Positions 1 through 7,895 of a DNA stretch of 60,780 nt are shown one piece after another. The stretch spans positions 1-60,780 of the forward strand of contig JANYBN010000169.1 in assembly GCA_025360785.1 (NCBI GenBank). The letters are read 5' to 3'. Numbering within the stretch: position 1 is the stretch's first letter; every line of letters begins with the position of its first letter. A program made the translations under genes and the position numbers. This stretch comes from Geobacter sp. GTDB taxonomy: Bacteria > Desulfobacterota > Desulfuromonadia > Geobacterales > Pseudopelobacteraceae. The notes under the pieces were generated by a model that had not been told where the DNA came from, did not search any database, and saw nothing but the letters and a program-made list of their open reading frames with translations.

Positions 1-80
1 TACGCTCTAAAATGGCTCTGGACGCGATTATAATGGCTTTGGCTATGTTCACCGCTGTGTTTTACAGTTTGTTGCTTTAA
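1..80 (+). CDS. Possible C-terminal end of a membrane protein (partial)
   Basis: An open frame enters from the left edge and stops with TAA at 78-80. The visible 25 residues include an uninterrupted hydrophobic stretch (IIMALAMFTAVFYSLLL), which would suit a last transmembrane helix ending at the C-terminus. No family can be assigned from so short a piece, and a chance open frame is possible. It runs convergent to the radical SAM gene that ends at 183. The 100 bases between the two stops show no clear terminator hairpin. Confidence 0.3.
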   Translation, partial: RSKMALDAIIMALAMFTAVFYSLLL

Positions 81-182
81 ATAACGTGACTAAAAATGTC
101 ATCTGATTTCAAATAAGCCCTTGTCGGACAGAAACTAGATAAGGGGAGATTTAGAGGGGTTAGGTTTAGATGTTACGTTGTA

Positions 183-1631
183 CTATGCATCTTTTTTCAT
201 ATGGCGCGATGTGCCGCGGGTGAACTTGATAAAGCTGGCAATGTTGCTGAGGAAGCGAAGCCAGCTGTCCGGCGAGCGCCAGAGCATGGTGACATACCCC
301 CAAAGCACCTTGGGCCGTTTGAAATGGGTGCGGTAGAATTCATTGAACAACACCTCCAGCCGTTCCCGTGTCATTCCCTTGGTGACGAAGAGGAAATTCA
401 TGCAGTCCATTTTTACCCAATCCTCCTCGAATTCTCCCAGGTCGTGAATATTCTCGTAAATAGGTGAACCGGGAAACGGGGTGAACTTGGCCAGGTTGAA
501 ATCATCGATCGGCAGCGAGAAAACGTACTTCATGCTCCGGCGGATACTCGCTTCGGTTTCACCGGGCAGCCCCATCATGAGGAGCCCTTTGGTGCGGAGT
601 CCGGCATCCTTGATCATTCTGATCTTCTCGGCCAGGTGGTTCAAATCGGCATTCTGGCGGTGCTGGGCAAGGAGCTCTTCGTCGCCCGTCTCGATGCCGA
701 GGCTCATCATCCAGCAGCCGGCGCTCTTCATGCGGGTCAGCAACTCGCGATCGATATGCTCGGCCCGGACGGCGCAGTTGAAGGTCATGCCGAGTGGACG
801 GTCAATCATCAGCCCGGTAAACTCCTCCACCCGCTGGCGGTTAAAGGTGAACTGATCGTCGTAGAAATTGATGTGCCGGATGCCGAAACGCTCCCTCAGG
901 TAACGCAGGTGTTCATAAAGATAATTAGCCGAGTTGTAGCGGAAGCTGCGGCGAAACACCGAGCGATCACAGTAGCTGCACGCATAGGGACAGCCGCGGC
1001 TGGAGATGCAGCTCGTATTCGGCGTCTTCGGGTAGTTGAAGATCGGGAGCATGTATGAGGAGGGAAATCCGGCCAGTTTCTCGTATGCCGGAAAGGGGAG
1101 GTCGTCCAGTTCAAGGCCCTTGTCACGGTAGCCGGTGAAGCTCACTTCAGTCCCTCTGCGATAGATGATTCCCTTGACCGCCGCCGGGTCGTCCCTCCCG
1201 CTTCTGGCGAGTTCCGCCATGGTCTCTTCGCCTTCGCCGATCACGGCATAGTCCATGGCGGGGAAATTGGCAAAAAGCTGCTCCTTGAGCGCCGAAACGT
1301 GCGGGCCGCCGAAGACGGTTTTGATGCCGGGTACCGCCTGACGTGCCATCTCCGCAATCCTGATGCCGTCGTGGAAGCTGGAGGTCGTACAGCTCAGGCC
1401 GATGAAGGCCGGCTTTTCCGCCAGCAGGTAGTCGCGAATCACCCGGTCGGAATCGGGGCGCGCGTAGCAGTCAACAATATCAGCACCGGTGCCTTGCCGT
1501 TCCAGGTAGGACGCCATACTTGCCAGTCCCAATGGGGGCATTATATTGGCGATGCGGGAGATATCGCGCCCTGCTGCGTCGGCCTTGTAGCCTAACGGGT
1601 GCACGAGGAGGATTTTATTGTCGTTCAGCAT
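183..1631 (-). CDS. Cobalamin-binding-type radical SAM enzyme 1
   Basis: 482-residue protein of the B12-binding-plus-radical SAM layout (BchE-like class). The N-terminal about 140 residues look like a cobalamin-binding Rossmann domain (PPLGLA near the start, then FGGPHVSA and VIGEGEET), without the classical DxHxxG histidine motif. The radical SAM core has SSRGCPYACSYC, giving Cys214, Cys218 and Cys221 for the 4Fe-4S cluster, followed by YDDQF and GLLMMGLPGET. Start ATG at 1631 has AGGA about 8 bases upstream; a longer frame reaches 1712 but adds residues unlike the family. It is the last gene of the minus-strand biosynthetic locus. The reaction is unknown; methylation, cyclisation or oxidative rearrangement are all catalysed by this class. 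Confidence 0.88.
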   Translation of the reverse strand: MLNDNKILLVHPLGYKADAAGRDISRIANIMPPLGLASMASYLERQGTGADIVDCYARPDSDRVIRDYLLAEKPAFIGLSCTTSSFHDGIRIAEMARQAVPGIKTVFGGPHVSALKEQLFANFPAMDYAVIGEGEETMAELARSGRDDPAAVKGIIYRRGTEVSFTGYRDKGLELDDLPFPAYEKLAGFPSSYMLPIFNYPKTPNTSCISSRGCPYACSYCDRSVFRRSFRYNSANYLYEHLRYLRERFGIRHINFYDDQFTFNRQRVEEFTGLMIDRPLGMTFNCAVRAEHIDRELLTRMKSAGCWMMSLGIETGDEELLAQHRQNADLNHLAEKIRMIKDAGLRTKGLLMMGLPGETEASIRRSMKYVFSLPIDDFNLAKFTPFPGSPIYENIHDLGEFEEDWVKMDCMNFLFVTKGMTRERLEVLFNEFYRTHFKRPKVLWGYVTMLWRSPDSWLRFLSNIASFIKFTRGTSRHMKKDA

Positions 1632-1680
1632 GGCAAAATTCCTATTTGTTTGTATCTTGCTATTTAGAAAGGCATTACTC

Positions 1681-1739
1681 ACGCAACGACGTAACGAAAG
1701 GCATGTAAACAAAACTTTTGTATTGGTTTTACGTTGCGT
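1681..1739. repeat. Inverted repeat between radical SAM genes
   Basis: ACGCAACG at 1681-1688 is matched by CGTTGCGT at 1732-1739, a perfect 8-bp inverted repeat enclosing 43 bases, in the 158-base gap between two radical SAM genes. The enclosed part is AT-rich. It could be a weak processing or regulatory structure in the polycistronic RNA, or chance. No U-run follows on either strand, so it is not called a terminator. Confidence 0.3.
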
Positions 1740-1789
1740 CGCTGCGGCGTCGCGTGAAACAAGCTTTGTTTGGTTTCCGCTTGTTCGGT

Positions 1790-3133
1790 TCAGAGCTTTG
1801 GGAACTTGATCAGTGAATCCCAGAGCAGGCCGCGGTAGCCGAAACGGTGCATGATCGAGAGCCTCTCCTGCCCTGCGGATGGGGGAAAGATCCGGTCACG
1901 CCTGTTCTTGAAGGACGCCAGGATCATATTATTCATTTCCTTCACATCGACGCCGGGCGACAGGTAGTAGACTGGCTCACGCAAGGAAGCGCCCTCGGCC
2001 AGTATACCGTCCCTGACGGCTTGTGCGAGCAGCGGGGTGCCGGGGAGGATACGAATTCCGGAGAAGGCAAAGACCACTGTGTGCTCAAGCTTTTCAAGGT
2101 TTTCAAGCCCCTCGGTGACGGTTGCCATGGTTTCCCCCGGTCCGCCGAACATGACGAAATGTGCGCACGGTAGCCGTTCGGCAACGCAGGCCCTGTTCGC
2201 CTCCAGGGCGTCGGCAAAGGAAAAACCCTTGCCGAGCGAGCGTAGCGTAGTGTCGCACGCCGCATCGGTGCCGAGTTCGACCGCATAGAGCCCGGCCCGC
2301 TTCATCAGGGCGATTTCGCGTCTCCCCACCCCCTCGGGTCGCATGTAGCAGCACCAGCGCAGGGAAATGTCGCGGCGGATGATCTCCTCAACCACGGCAA
2401 GGTAATGACCGTCGCTGTCGTTGAACACCGAGTCGGTAAAGAAAAAACTCTCCACTCCGTGCTCTGTCTTGATCCGCTCCAGATCGTCAACGACCGCTTT
2501 CGGATCCCGGCACCGGTAGGCCGTTCCCTCCAGGGAGGGATAACTGCAGTAGATGCAGCCGTGCGGACAGCCGCGCTTGGTCTGCAGGTTGATCATGCCG
2601 CTTTTTTCCAGATAGAAGCTGATCATCTGCCCCGAGTAGAGCGGCGATACCATCTCCGCCCCATGAAGCAGTCCTTCTCCGCGCAACAGGCTGGGAAGAG
2701 TGCTGCCGCCTGATAGGTCGCGAATCAGGTCGCAGACCAGGCGTTCGCCTTCGCCGATAATACCGTAATCGGCGCCGGTGAAGGCCAATAGTTCCTCCGG
2801 CATAATGGAGAATGCAGGGCCGCCAACGATGACCGGAGCAGTGGACCCTCCCCGTACCACCGCCACTATCCGTCTGGCATTCTCCGGATAGCTGGTGACG
2901 CTCAGGGAGTCGCAGTTGTCCAGATTCCTGATGGAAACGCAGACATAGTCGGGGGCGAAGGCGGCAATTCGTACGGCTAACAGCTCTTCCGCCTCTCCGG
3001 AAACCAGGAAATCAAACTGCTCCACCTCGTGCCCGGCGTTTGCAAGCGCAGCCGCTATGACCGCGAGTCCCAGCGGATAGACCGGGTACGGCTCAGTAGT
3101 TATATTCGAGGAGATCAGCAGAATCCGTTTCAT
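1790..3133 (-). CDS. Cobalamin-binding-type radical SAM enzyme 2
   Basis: 447-residue protein, N-terminal B12-binding-like Rossmann domain (VYPLGLAVIAAAL, VIVGGPAFS, IIGEGE) followed by a radical SAM barrel. The cluster ligands are Cys189, Cys193 and Cys196 in TKRGCPHGCIYCSYP, and HFVMFGGPGET is the later glycine-rich segment. It shares architecture with the genes on either side but is clearly divergent from both, so the three look like separate enzymes and not recent duplicates. Its ATG overlaps the end of the upstream gene by 4 bases, so the two are translationally coupled. The substrate is not evident; context suggests tailoring of the polyene or acyl product made by the upstream genes. 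Confidence 0.88.
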   Translation of the reverse strand: MKRILLISSNITTEPYPVYPLGLAVIAAALANAGHEVEQFDFLVSGEAEELLAVRIAAFAPDYVCVSIRNLDNCDSLSVTSYPENARRIVAVVRGGSTAPVIVGGPAFSIMPEELLAFTGADYGIIGEGERLVCDLIRDLSGGSTLPSLLRGEGLLHGAEMVSPLYSGQMISFYLEKSGMINLQTKRGCPHGCIYCSYPSLEGTAYRCRDPKAVVDDLERIKTEHGVESFFFTDSVFNDSDGHYLAVVEEIIRRDISLRWCCYMRPEGVGRREIALMKRAGLYAVELGTDAACDTTLRSLGKGFSFADALEANRACVAERLPCAHFVMFGGPGETMATVTEGLENLEKLEHTVVFAFSGIRILPGTPLLAQAVRDGILAEGASLREPVYYLSPGVDVKEMNNMILASFKNRRDRIFPPSAGQERLSIMHRFGYRGLLWDSLIKFPKL

Positions 3134-4395
3134 GCCTTGTTCGACCCCTTGTTAAAGGTACGCTTCCGCCGCGGATTGTAGCGGTAGTAGGTGTCGTCCT
3201 CCATCTCCCGCTGAATAACTTTCTTGAAGAGGTTCCCCATCTTGAGCTGGTGCCCCCCCCCGGCATAAAAAGTGTCCCAGGCGTAGTAGTACATCTCCTG
3301 GAGCTTTTCCGGAGTCATCAACTTGGGCTGAAACACCACCTTGTCGGCGGAGTAGTCTTTCCAGTTGCTGCTCAGCAATCGTCCCTCGTTTGCCAGCTGG
3401 GTACGGCAGGGAGAGTGCGGAAATGGCGTCATGATAGTGAATTCCGCCACGTCCAGTTCGACCTCCAGCAGGAAATCGACCAGGCGCTTGATGTAATCCT
3501 CGTCCTGCTCGTCGGTTCCGAGCAGAATGGTTCCCTCCACGCCGATACCATGATCCTTCAGCCGTTTGATGCGGTCGCGGATGACATCGGAAGTATCGAA
3601 GACCGCCTGGTAGACATACCAGGCACCGGCATCGGCGGCAAGTTTCAGGATCTTGTCATCGTCCATGATCGGGTGGGAGACCCACTTCTTCTTCAGCGGC
3701 GCCATGGCGGTGAACAGATCGATCAGCCAATCGCGATCCTGGGCCAGCGAGTTGTCTACTACGAACATGCGGTTGTTCTTGATCGCTTCCATCTCCTCGA
3801 TCACCTTGTCGATCGGGCGGGGACGAAAGCTCTTGCCGCCAAGGAAGCCGGTGCAACAGGGGAAACAGTCAAACTTGCAGCCACGGGATGCATGCACCAG
3901 GTCGAGCATCTGCACGCCACGATAGTTGTAAAGTTCGCGGTTCAGAATCTCCCGGCGGGCGGTGCCGATAAGGTTGGCATCCGGCGGCTGGTCCATATAG
4001 TTGTAGACCTTTTTCATCCCCCCGCCCCTGAAGTCATCCAGCATGGCGGCAAAGCGCCCTTCCGCCTCGCCGAGAAAAACGGCGTCGGCGTGTTCGGCAA
4101 CTTCCTCGGCATGCAGCATGGTCGCAATGCCGCCGAAGATGACCTTTATGCCGCGTTTACGGAATTCGGCCGCGATTTCGAACCCCCTGGGGAGCTGGCA
4201 GGTGAGCATGACCGAGATGCCAACCAGATCGTAGGCGGCATCGAAGTCGATCCGCTCCAGATTTTCGTCGATGAAGGTTAGTTCTACTTCCGGCGGGATG
4301 CAGGCGGCGAATACAGCCGGGCCGTGGGGAGGAAGGTGGAATTCCGTCTGACGATCGAGTTTGGGCCAGCTGGGGTAGATCAGGATCATGTTCAT
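3130..4395 (-). CDS. Cobalamin-binding-type radical SAM enzyme 3
   Basis: 421-residue radical SAM protein with a short N-terminal B12-binding-like domain (LPPHGPAVFAACIP, VIFGGIATMLHAEE, VFLGEAEG). The cluster motif is HASRGCKFDCFPCC: Cys173, Cys177 and Cys180, with an additional Cys181 directly after, which is unusual. The start ATG at 4395 has AAGGAA upstream; a frame continuing to 4524 only adds translation of a repeat-rich gap. It is the first of three consecutive radical SAM genes and is separated from the truncated ketosynthase by 139 bases containing two hairpins. The C-terminal region is rich in Arg and Lys. The reaction is unknown. Confidence 0.88.
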   Translation of the reverse strand: MNMILIYPSWPKLDRQTEFHLPPHGPAVFAACIPPEVELTFIDENLERIDFDAAYDLVGISVMLTCQLPRGFEIAAEFRKRGIKVIFGGIATMLHAEEVAEHADAVFLGEAEGRFAAMLDDFRGGGMKKVYNYMDQPPDANLIGTARREILNRELYNYRGVQMLDLVHASRGCKFDCFPCCTGFLGGKSFRPRPIDKVIEEMEAIKNNRMFVVDNSLAQDRDWLIDLFTAMAPLKKKWVSHPIMDDDKILKLAADAGAWYVYQAVFDTSDVIRDRIKRLKDHGIGVEGTILLGTDEQDEDYIKRLVDFLLEVELDVAEFTIMTPFPHSPCRTQLANEGRLLSSNWKDYSADKVVFQPKLMTPEKLQEMYYYAWDTFYAGGGHQLKMGNLFKKVIQREMEDDTYYRYNPRRKRTFNKGSNKA

Positions 4396-4449
4396 GGTCG
4401 TGGTTTCCTTGGTTCTTTGGATTATCCTGTGCTTAGTCGTGTAGCGTAG

Positions 4450-4526
4450 GTTGGGCAAAAACGGCCTCATGCCGTGCCCAACGTAACTATTATCGCTTGG
4501 TTGGGCACGCTTTGCTTTGCCCAACC
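4450..4526. repeat. Two tandem REP-like hairpins
   Basis: Two adjacent inverted repeats share the same core. The first is GTTGGGCA at 4450-4457 with TGCCCAAC at 4475-4482. The second is GGTTGGGCA at 4499-4507 with TGCCCAACC at 4518-4526. Extragenic palindromes built on a GTAGGTTGGG-type core are common in many bacterial genomes and are often linked to REP-associated (RAYT) transposases. No transposase lies nearby. They sit between the ketosynthase-like gene and the radical SAM block and could partly uncouple expression of the two. Confidence 0.7.
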
Positions 4527-4534
4527 TGCATTGT

Positions 4535-5251
4535 TTAACTGTTGCACTGTCCCAGAGCGGTCTGGATCAGTGCAGCCAGGCTGCCGGCATGTACTTTGTT
4601 GTACAGGAGTCCGCCGTCATCGCCAAGAGATACTGTCCCGTAACCGGTTGGTGCAACAGGTTGCGTCGCGGTCATAACCAGGAAAACCGCACCCGGCTTC
4701 AGCGTTACACAGTCGCTGAATGCGTCCGGAACCGGCAGATCGCAGATCCCGGCCAGTATGGTGTCCGCTTCACCCATGGCGAGTTCTTCCATGGCCATGC
4801 GAATGGCGCCGAGGCCGTCTTCTCCGGTTTCATTGATGGCGAGCAGGGATCCGGTGAGTCCGAACTGAATGGCCGCATCGCCCAGAAAACAGTTGGCGAG
4901 AGTGTAGGCAAACAGGTTCGGGCTGGCAAGGCCGCCGCCATTCAAAAGAACGGTCTGGTGGTACTCAAGGTCGGTGGCGAGACACCCCATCCGGGTGGAA
5001 GCGATCACTCCGAACGGTCGCTTTGTGTCCCAGGTCTCCACCCCGGCATCGCGCAGGGCAAAGGCGATGCCGGCAAGCCCCAGTTTTGCATAGTTTGACA
5101 TGCGGCCGAAACGCTGATTCGGCTCAGGAAAAACATCCTTGCGCGTCAGCACAGGAAGCGGCAGGTCCGGAAAGGAGTAATCGTTTCCCCGTCTTCCCCA
5201 GCCGAAGCCCGCGCCGGTGACCCAGCCGATGCCGGTAAGATACACGTCCAT
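4535..5251 (-). CDS. Truncated, non-catalytic ketosynthase-like protein (chain-length-factor-like)
   Basis: 238 residues, matching only the N-terminal half of a beta-ketoacyl synthase (MDVYLTGIGWVTGAG at the start). Aligning FGLTGSLLAINETGEDGLGAI-type sequence at 130-149 with the normal nucleophile elbow puts Gly143 where the catalytic Cys should be. The C-terminal half with the two catalytic histidines is absent. Aryl polyene clusters carry a comparable ketosynthase-like partner annotated as a chain-length factor, so this protein probably pairs with the adjacent intact ketosynthase. It ends the ketosynthase block, its start touching the upstream gene stop. It could instead be a degenerate remnant, but the frame is open and the N-terminus well preserved. 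Confidence 0.8.
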   Translation of the reverse strand: MDVYLTGIGWVTGAGFGWGRRGNDYSFPDLPLPVLTRKDVFPEPNQRFGRMSNYAKLGLAGIAFALRDAGVETWDTKRPFGVIASTRMGCLATDLEYHQTVLLNGGGLASPNLFAYTLANCFLGDAAIQFGLTGSLLAINETGEDGLGAIRMAMEELAMGEADTILAGICDLPVPDAFSDCVTLKPGAVFLVMTATQPVAPTGYGTVSLGDDGGLLYNKVHAGSLAALIQTALGQCNS

Positions 5252-6381
5252 CAGATCTCCTCCCGGCGCAGTATCAGGGCGGCATTGACGCCGCCGAAAC
5301 CTGAATTGGTGCTCAACAGATAGTCGCCGTTGATCTGCTGCACGGAACGGCTCAGGAACCCCTCGCCGGCTTCCTCCGGCTCCAGCATGCCTACGGTGGG
5401 GGGAAGCTGACTCTCTTTAAGGCATTTGAGGCCAAGAGCCGCCTCGATCCCGCCTGCTGCGCCCAGGGTGTGGCCGATTGAACCTTTGATCGAGTTCATC
5501 GGGATGTGGCGCTCCCCGAAGAGTGTGCGGAATGCGGTAAGTTCCATCTGGTCATTATATATGGTTGCGGTGCCGTGAGCACTGATCGCTGCAATCTGCT
5601 GCGGGCCGATGGCAGCCCGTTCCAGCGCTTGACGCACCGATTGGATCAGGCCGCAGCCGTCGCGGGCAGGTGCGGTGATGTGAGTGGCATCGTTGGCCGC
5701 TCCCCATCCGGCAACGACGCCGAGTACCGGGCGTCCCTCGCGGAGCGCCCGCTCGCGGCTCATCAGGAGCAGTGCCGCTCCACCCTCGCCGAGTGTAAGA
5801 CCGTTGCGGTTCCGGTCGAAGGGGCGACAGGCTCCGGGCGACAGGGCCTGAAGCGCTGAGAAGCCGGAAAAAACGAACTCGCTTACCAGATCCATGCAGA
5901 CCACCAGCACCGCCTCGCTTCTTCCGGACGCAATCATGGCTGCGGCACGCGCCACGGCAATGGTTGAGGAGGCGCAGGCCGCGTTGATGTTTATCCCTTG
6001 AGAGGTGAGGTTAAACCTGGCGGCAATGCCGCTCAGCAACTGCGCCATGGGGACTTCGGCCGGATCGCCCGGAAGCCCGGCCTGGAGCCGTTCCATGACG
6101 TCAACGCACCCCTTGGTGCTCGCCGTAATCAGGGTCGCATCGGCGGGAACAGGGCCGAAACCGTCCAGCAGGCGCTCCAGAAGCGGATAGATGCCGGAGC
6201 GGCCGTCCGTTGACTTCAACCCGTCAATCCAGGAGGCGTTACCGGACAGGTAGCGGCCTGTCGCGAAGCGGGTAAGCGGCCTTATAGCGCTTCCACCAGC
6301 CATTAACCCATGCCAGAGGCTGTCCAGATTCGGGCCGAGGCCGGTCACGGTGTGGGCAGAGCTGATGCAGGCCTCTCTCAT
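5251..6381 (-). CDS. Beta-ketoacyl-ACP synthase (aryl polyene type)
   Basis: 376-residue elongating ketosynthase of the FabF/KAS-II fold. The catalytic triad is complete: Cys136 in NINAACASST, His269 in SAHGTAT, His304 in KGSIGHTLGAAGG with Lys299. It condenses malonyl-ACP with the growing acyl chain. The N-terminus lacks the usual VVITGIG start and is a little short, as in several aryl polyene ketosynthases. Its stop codon overlaps the start of the truncated ketosynthase and its ATG overlaps the thioesterase gene by 4 bases. It is one of three intact ketosynthases in the locus, so division of labour is likely (initiation, elongation, or two product types). Confidence 0.9.
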   Translation of the reverse strand: MREACISSAHTVTGLGPNLDSLWHGLMAGGSAIRPLTRFATGRYLSGNASWIDGLKSTDGRSGIYPLLERLLDGFGPVPADATLITASTKGCVDVMERLQAGLPGDPAEVPMAQLLSGIAARFNLTSQGININAACASSTIAVARAAAMIASGRSEAVLVVCMDLVSEFVFSGFSALQALSPGACRPFDRNRNGLTLGEGGAALLLMSRERALREGRPVLGVVAGWGAANDATHITAPARDGCGLIQSVRQALERAAIGPQQIAAISAHGTATIYNDQMELTAFRTLFGERHIPMNSIKGSIGHTLGAAGGIEAALGLKCLKESQLPPTVGMLEPEEAGEGFLSRSVQQINGDYLLSTNSGFGGVNAALILRREEI

Positions 6382-6839
6382 TGGATATCCCCCTTCTGCC
6401 AGCGGTCGAGGAAGTCGCGCACGAACGGCGGCGGGATCAACATGATGTTCTGTTCGGTGTCGAGCAGCATCTGCACCGTGTAACCGGTAGTGGTAATTTC
6501 CTGCGCTTTGTTTCTGATGATGAACTCGAAGTTGAGGCGCGCGGCCGCACTCCAGTGCAGTTTTCCCTCGATACTGAAGACCTCCGGGAAACGGAGGGGG
6601 CGGAAATAGTCGACGTGCATCATCTTGATCGGAGTGAGGATGCCCTGTTCATAGCAGTCAAGGTAGCCGATGCCGTACTTTTCACCGAAAGCCACCCTGG
6701 CGTCCTCGAAAAAGCTCGGATAGCGTCCGTGCCAGACGATGTTGAGCGGGTCAACCTCTTCGAAGCGTACCTGCCGTTCAACGATTACGCTGAGCGGCGA
6801 CGGCGCCCCGTCCTGTACCGGAAAATAGGCGCGGCTCAT
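6378..6839 (-). CDS. 4HBT-family acyl-ACP/CoA thioesterase
   Basis: 153-residue hotdog-fold protein with the 4-hydroxybenzoyl-CoA thioesterase signature: FEEVDPLNIVWHGRY, in which Asp30 is the usual catalytic residue and His37 follows. Length is normal for the family. Similar thioesterases occur in aryl polyene and xanthomonadin-type clusters and may release or proofread acyl-ACP. It overlaps both neighbours by about 4 bases, placing it in a tightly coupled operon. Whether it acts on ACP or CoA thioesters cannot be read from the sequence. Confidence 0.85.
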   Translation of the reverse strand: MSRAYFPVQDGAPSPLSVIVERQVRFEEVDPLNIVWHGRYPSFFEDARVAFGEKYGIGYLDCYEQGILTPIKMMHVDYFRPLRFPEVFSIEGKLHWSAAARLNFEFIIRNKAQEITTTGYTVQMLLDTEQNIMLIPPPFVRDFLDRWQKGDIQ

Positions 6840-7222
6840 GGCGTCTCTCCATTGCTGGCGAGTTCGATCAGCATGCTCGCGGTGGTTGTGTCCCCTACGG
6901 TCAGTTTGGCGTCATAGAGCAGTTTCCCCTTGACGGTCCGCGGTCGGCAGCAGACCAGAAGTTCCTGATCAGGGCTCACCGGGTTGAGAAACTTGGCGTC
7001 TTCGACCGCCACAAGGCGCTGCCGGCACCTCATATGTTCTCCCACCAGCGAGACTACGACCATTATCTCCACAATTGCGGGGAGAATCGGATGTCCCGGA
7101 AAATGGCCGGCGAATCCGGCAAAGCTTTCTGTGAAGCAGTAGCGTCCCTCCAGCGTTCCAGCTTCGTCTGACGTAACGGTACCTTGTGACGCAGCTGCTA
7201 TTCCCTGCAAGATCTTATTCAT
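6836..7222 (-). CDS. FabA/FabZ-like 3-hydroxyacyl-ACP dehydratase
   Basis: 128-residue hotdog protein with the dehydratase signature FAGHFPGHPILPA at 37-49, where His40 is the expected catalytic histidine. It removes water from the 3-hydroxyacyl-ACP produced by the FabG-like reductase to give the trans double bond of the polyene. ATG at 7222 is preferred; a TTG at 7243 in the same frame would add seven residues. The start lies inside the last codons of the upstream lipoprotein gene, so translation is coupled. It is the second dehydratase-like gene of the locus, the other being the ApeP-like gene at 10897-11343. Confidence 0.85.
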   Translation of the reverse strand: MNKILQGIAAASQGTVTSDEAGTLEGRYCFTESFAGFAGHFPGHPILPAIVEIMVVVSLVGEHMRCRQRLVAVEDAKFLNPVSPDQELLVCCRPRTVKGKLLYDAKLTVGDTTTASMLIELASNGETP

Positions 7223-7895
7223 CGGTTTTTTCCACGCTTTCAATCCATAAAGTCAGGCGGTAGCCCGCCCGGTCGTCGTCAAGCACAATGCCGCCGGGAA
7301 AAAGGTGCCCCTGCAGACGTTGATACCGGTAGTAGCGGACCCGCCACGCCCCGGCCGCTCCCCGGAATGATTTTTCGAGCAGCTGGGTATAGGCTCCTCC
7401 GAAGGTAAAGCGAACAGTTCCTCCGGTGCCCTCCGCCCGTGTGAGCTGGTAAGACGTCGGGGTGCGCTCAAGAGCGTCCCCCGGCTCAGGCAACGTGGTG
7501 AGAAAGATTCTCCGTACCGAAACGGCCACCGCTTCGGCAAAGCCGGGATAGCGGGCGAGGTCCGGGATGATGAAGTGCGCCTGGCTCGATGCGGCATCGA
7601 CTGAAATATCGTACAGTTTCACTCCCATATCGTTCATCCCGACCAGTCGGGCGACTTTGGTGCTGCGGTCGAGCTTCATAACCCCGGTGATCGGAACCCG
7701 CATCCTTTCGAATTCAAAAAGGGCTGATTGGCGGATCAAGATGCTTCCGGTACCGGCGCTCCATAAACCTTCGGCAAGCGAAGCGGCAGTCCGGGGAACG
7801 GTCGGGACGAGTTCTGTGGACTCGAACGGGACCGTGGCGCAGGCGCTCACCAACAGCAGGAGCGCACCGAACAAGAACCGGTTCACGCGGATCAT
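7215..7895 (-). CDS. Outer-membrane-type lipoprotein (DUF3261-like)
   Basis: 226-residue lipoprotein. MIRVNRFLFGALLLLVSAC is a type II signal peptide with lipobox LVSAC and Cys19 as the lipidated residue. The rest is a soluble beta-rich domain without recognised catalytic residues. Aryl polyene clusters regularly carry a small lipoprotein of the DUF3261 family next to the MMPL exporter and LolA-like gene, and position here matches that. The start at 7895 overlaps the exporter stop codon (ATGA). A longer frame to 8099 is the shadow of the exporter gene. The role is probably docking or passing the product at the outer membrane; family assignment is from context and general features. Confidence 0.75.
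   Translation of the reverse strand: MIRVNRFLFGALLLLVSACATVPFESTELVPTVPRTAASLAEGLWSAGTGSILIRQSALFEFERMRVPITGVMKLDRSTKVARLVGMNDMGVKLYDISVDAASSQAHFIIPDLARYPGFAEAVAVSVRRIFLTTLPEPGDALERTPTSYQLTRAEGTGGTVRFTFGGAYTQLLEKSFRGAAGAWRVRYYRYQRLQGHLFPGGIVLDDDRAGYRLTLWIESVEKTDE

Noticed and set aside
3250-4281. A 343-residue open frame on the plus strand
   Set aside because: It lies entirely antisense to radical SAM enzyme 3, which has clear family motifs; the open frame is a by-product of GC-rich codon use.
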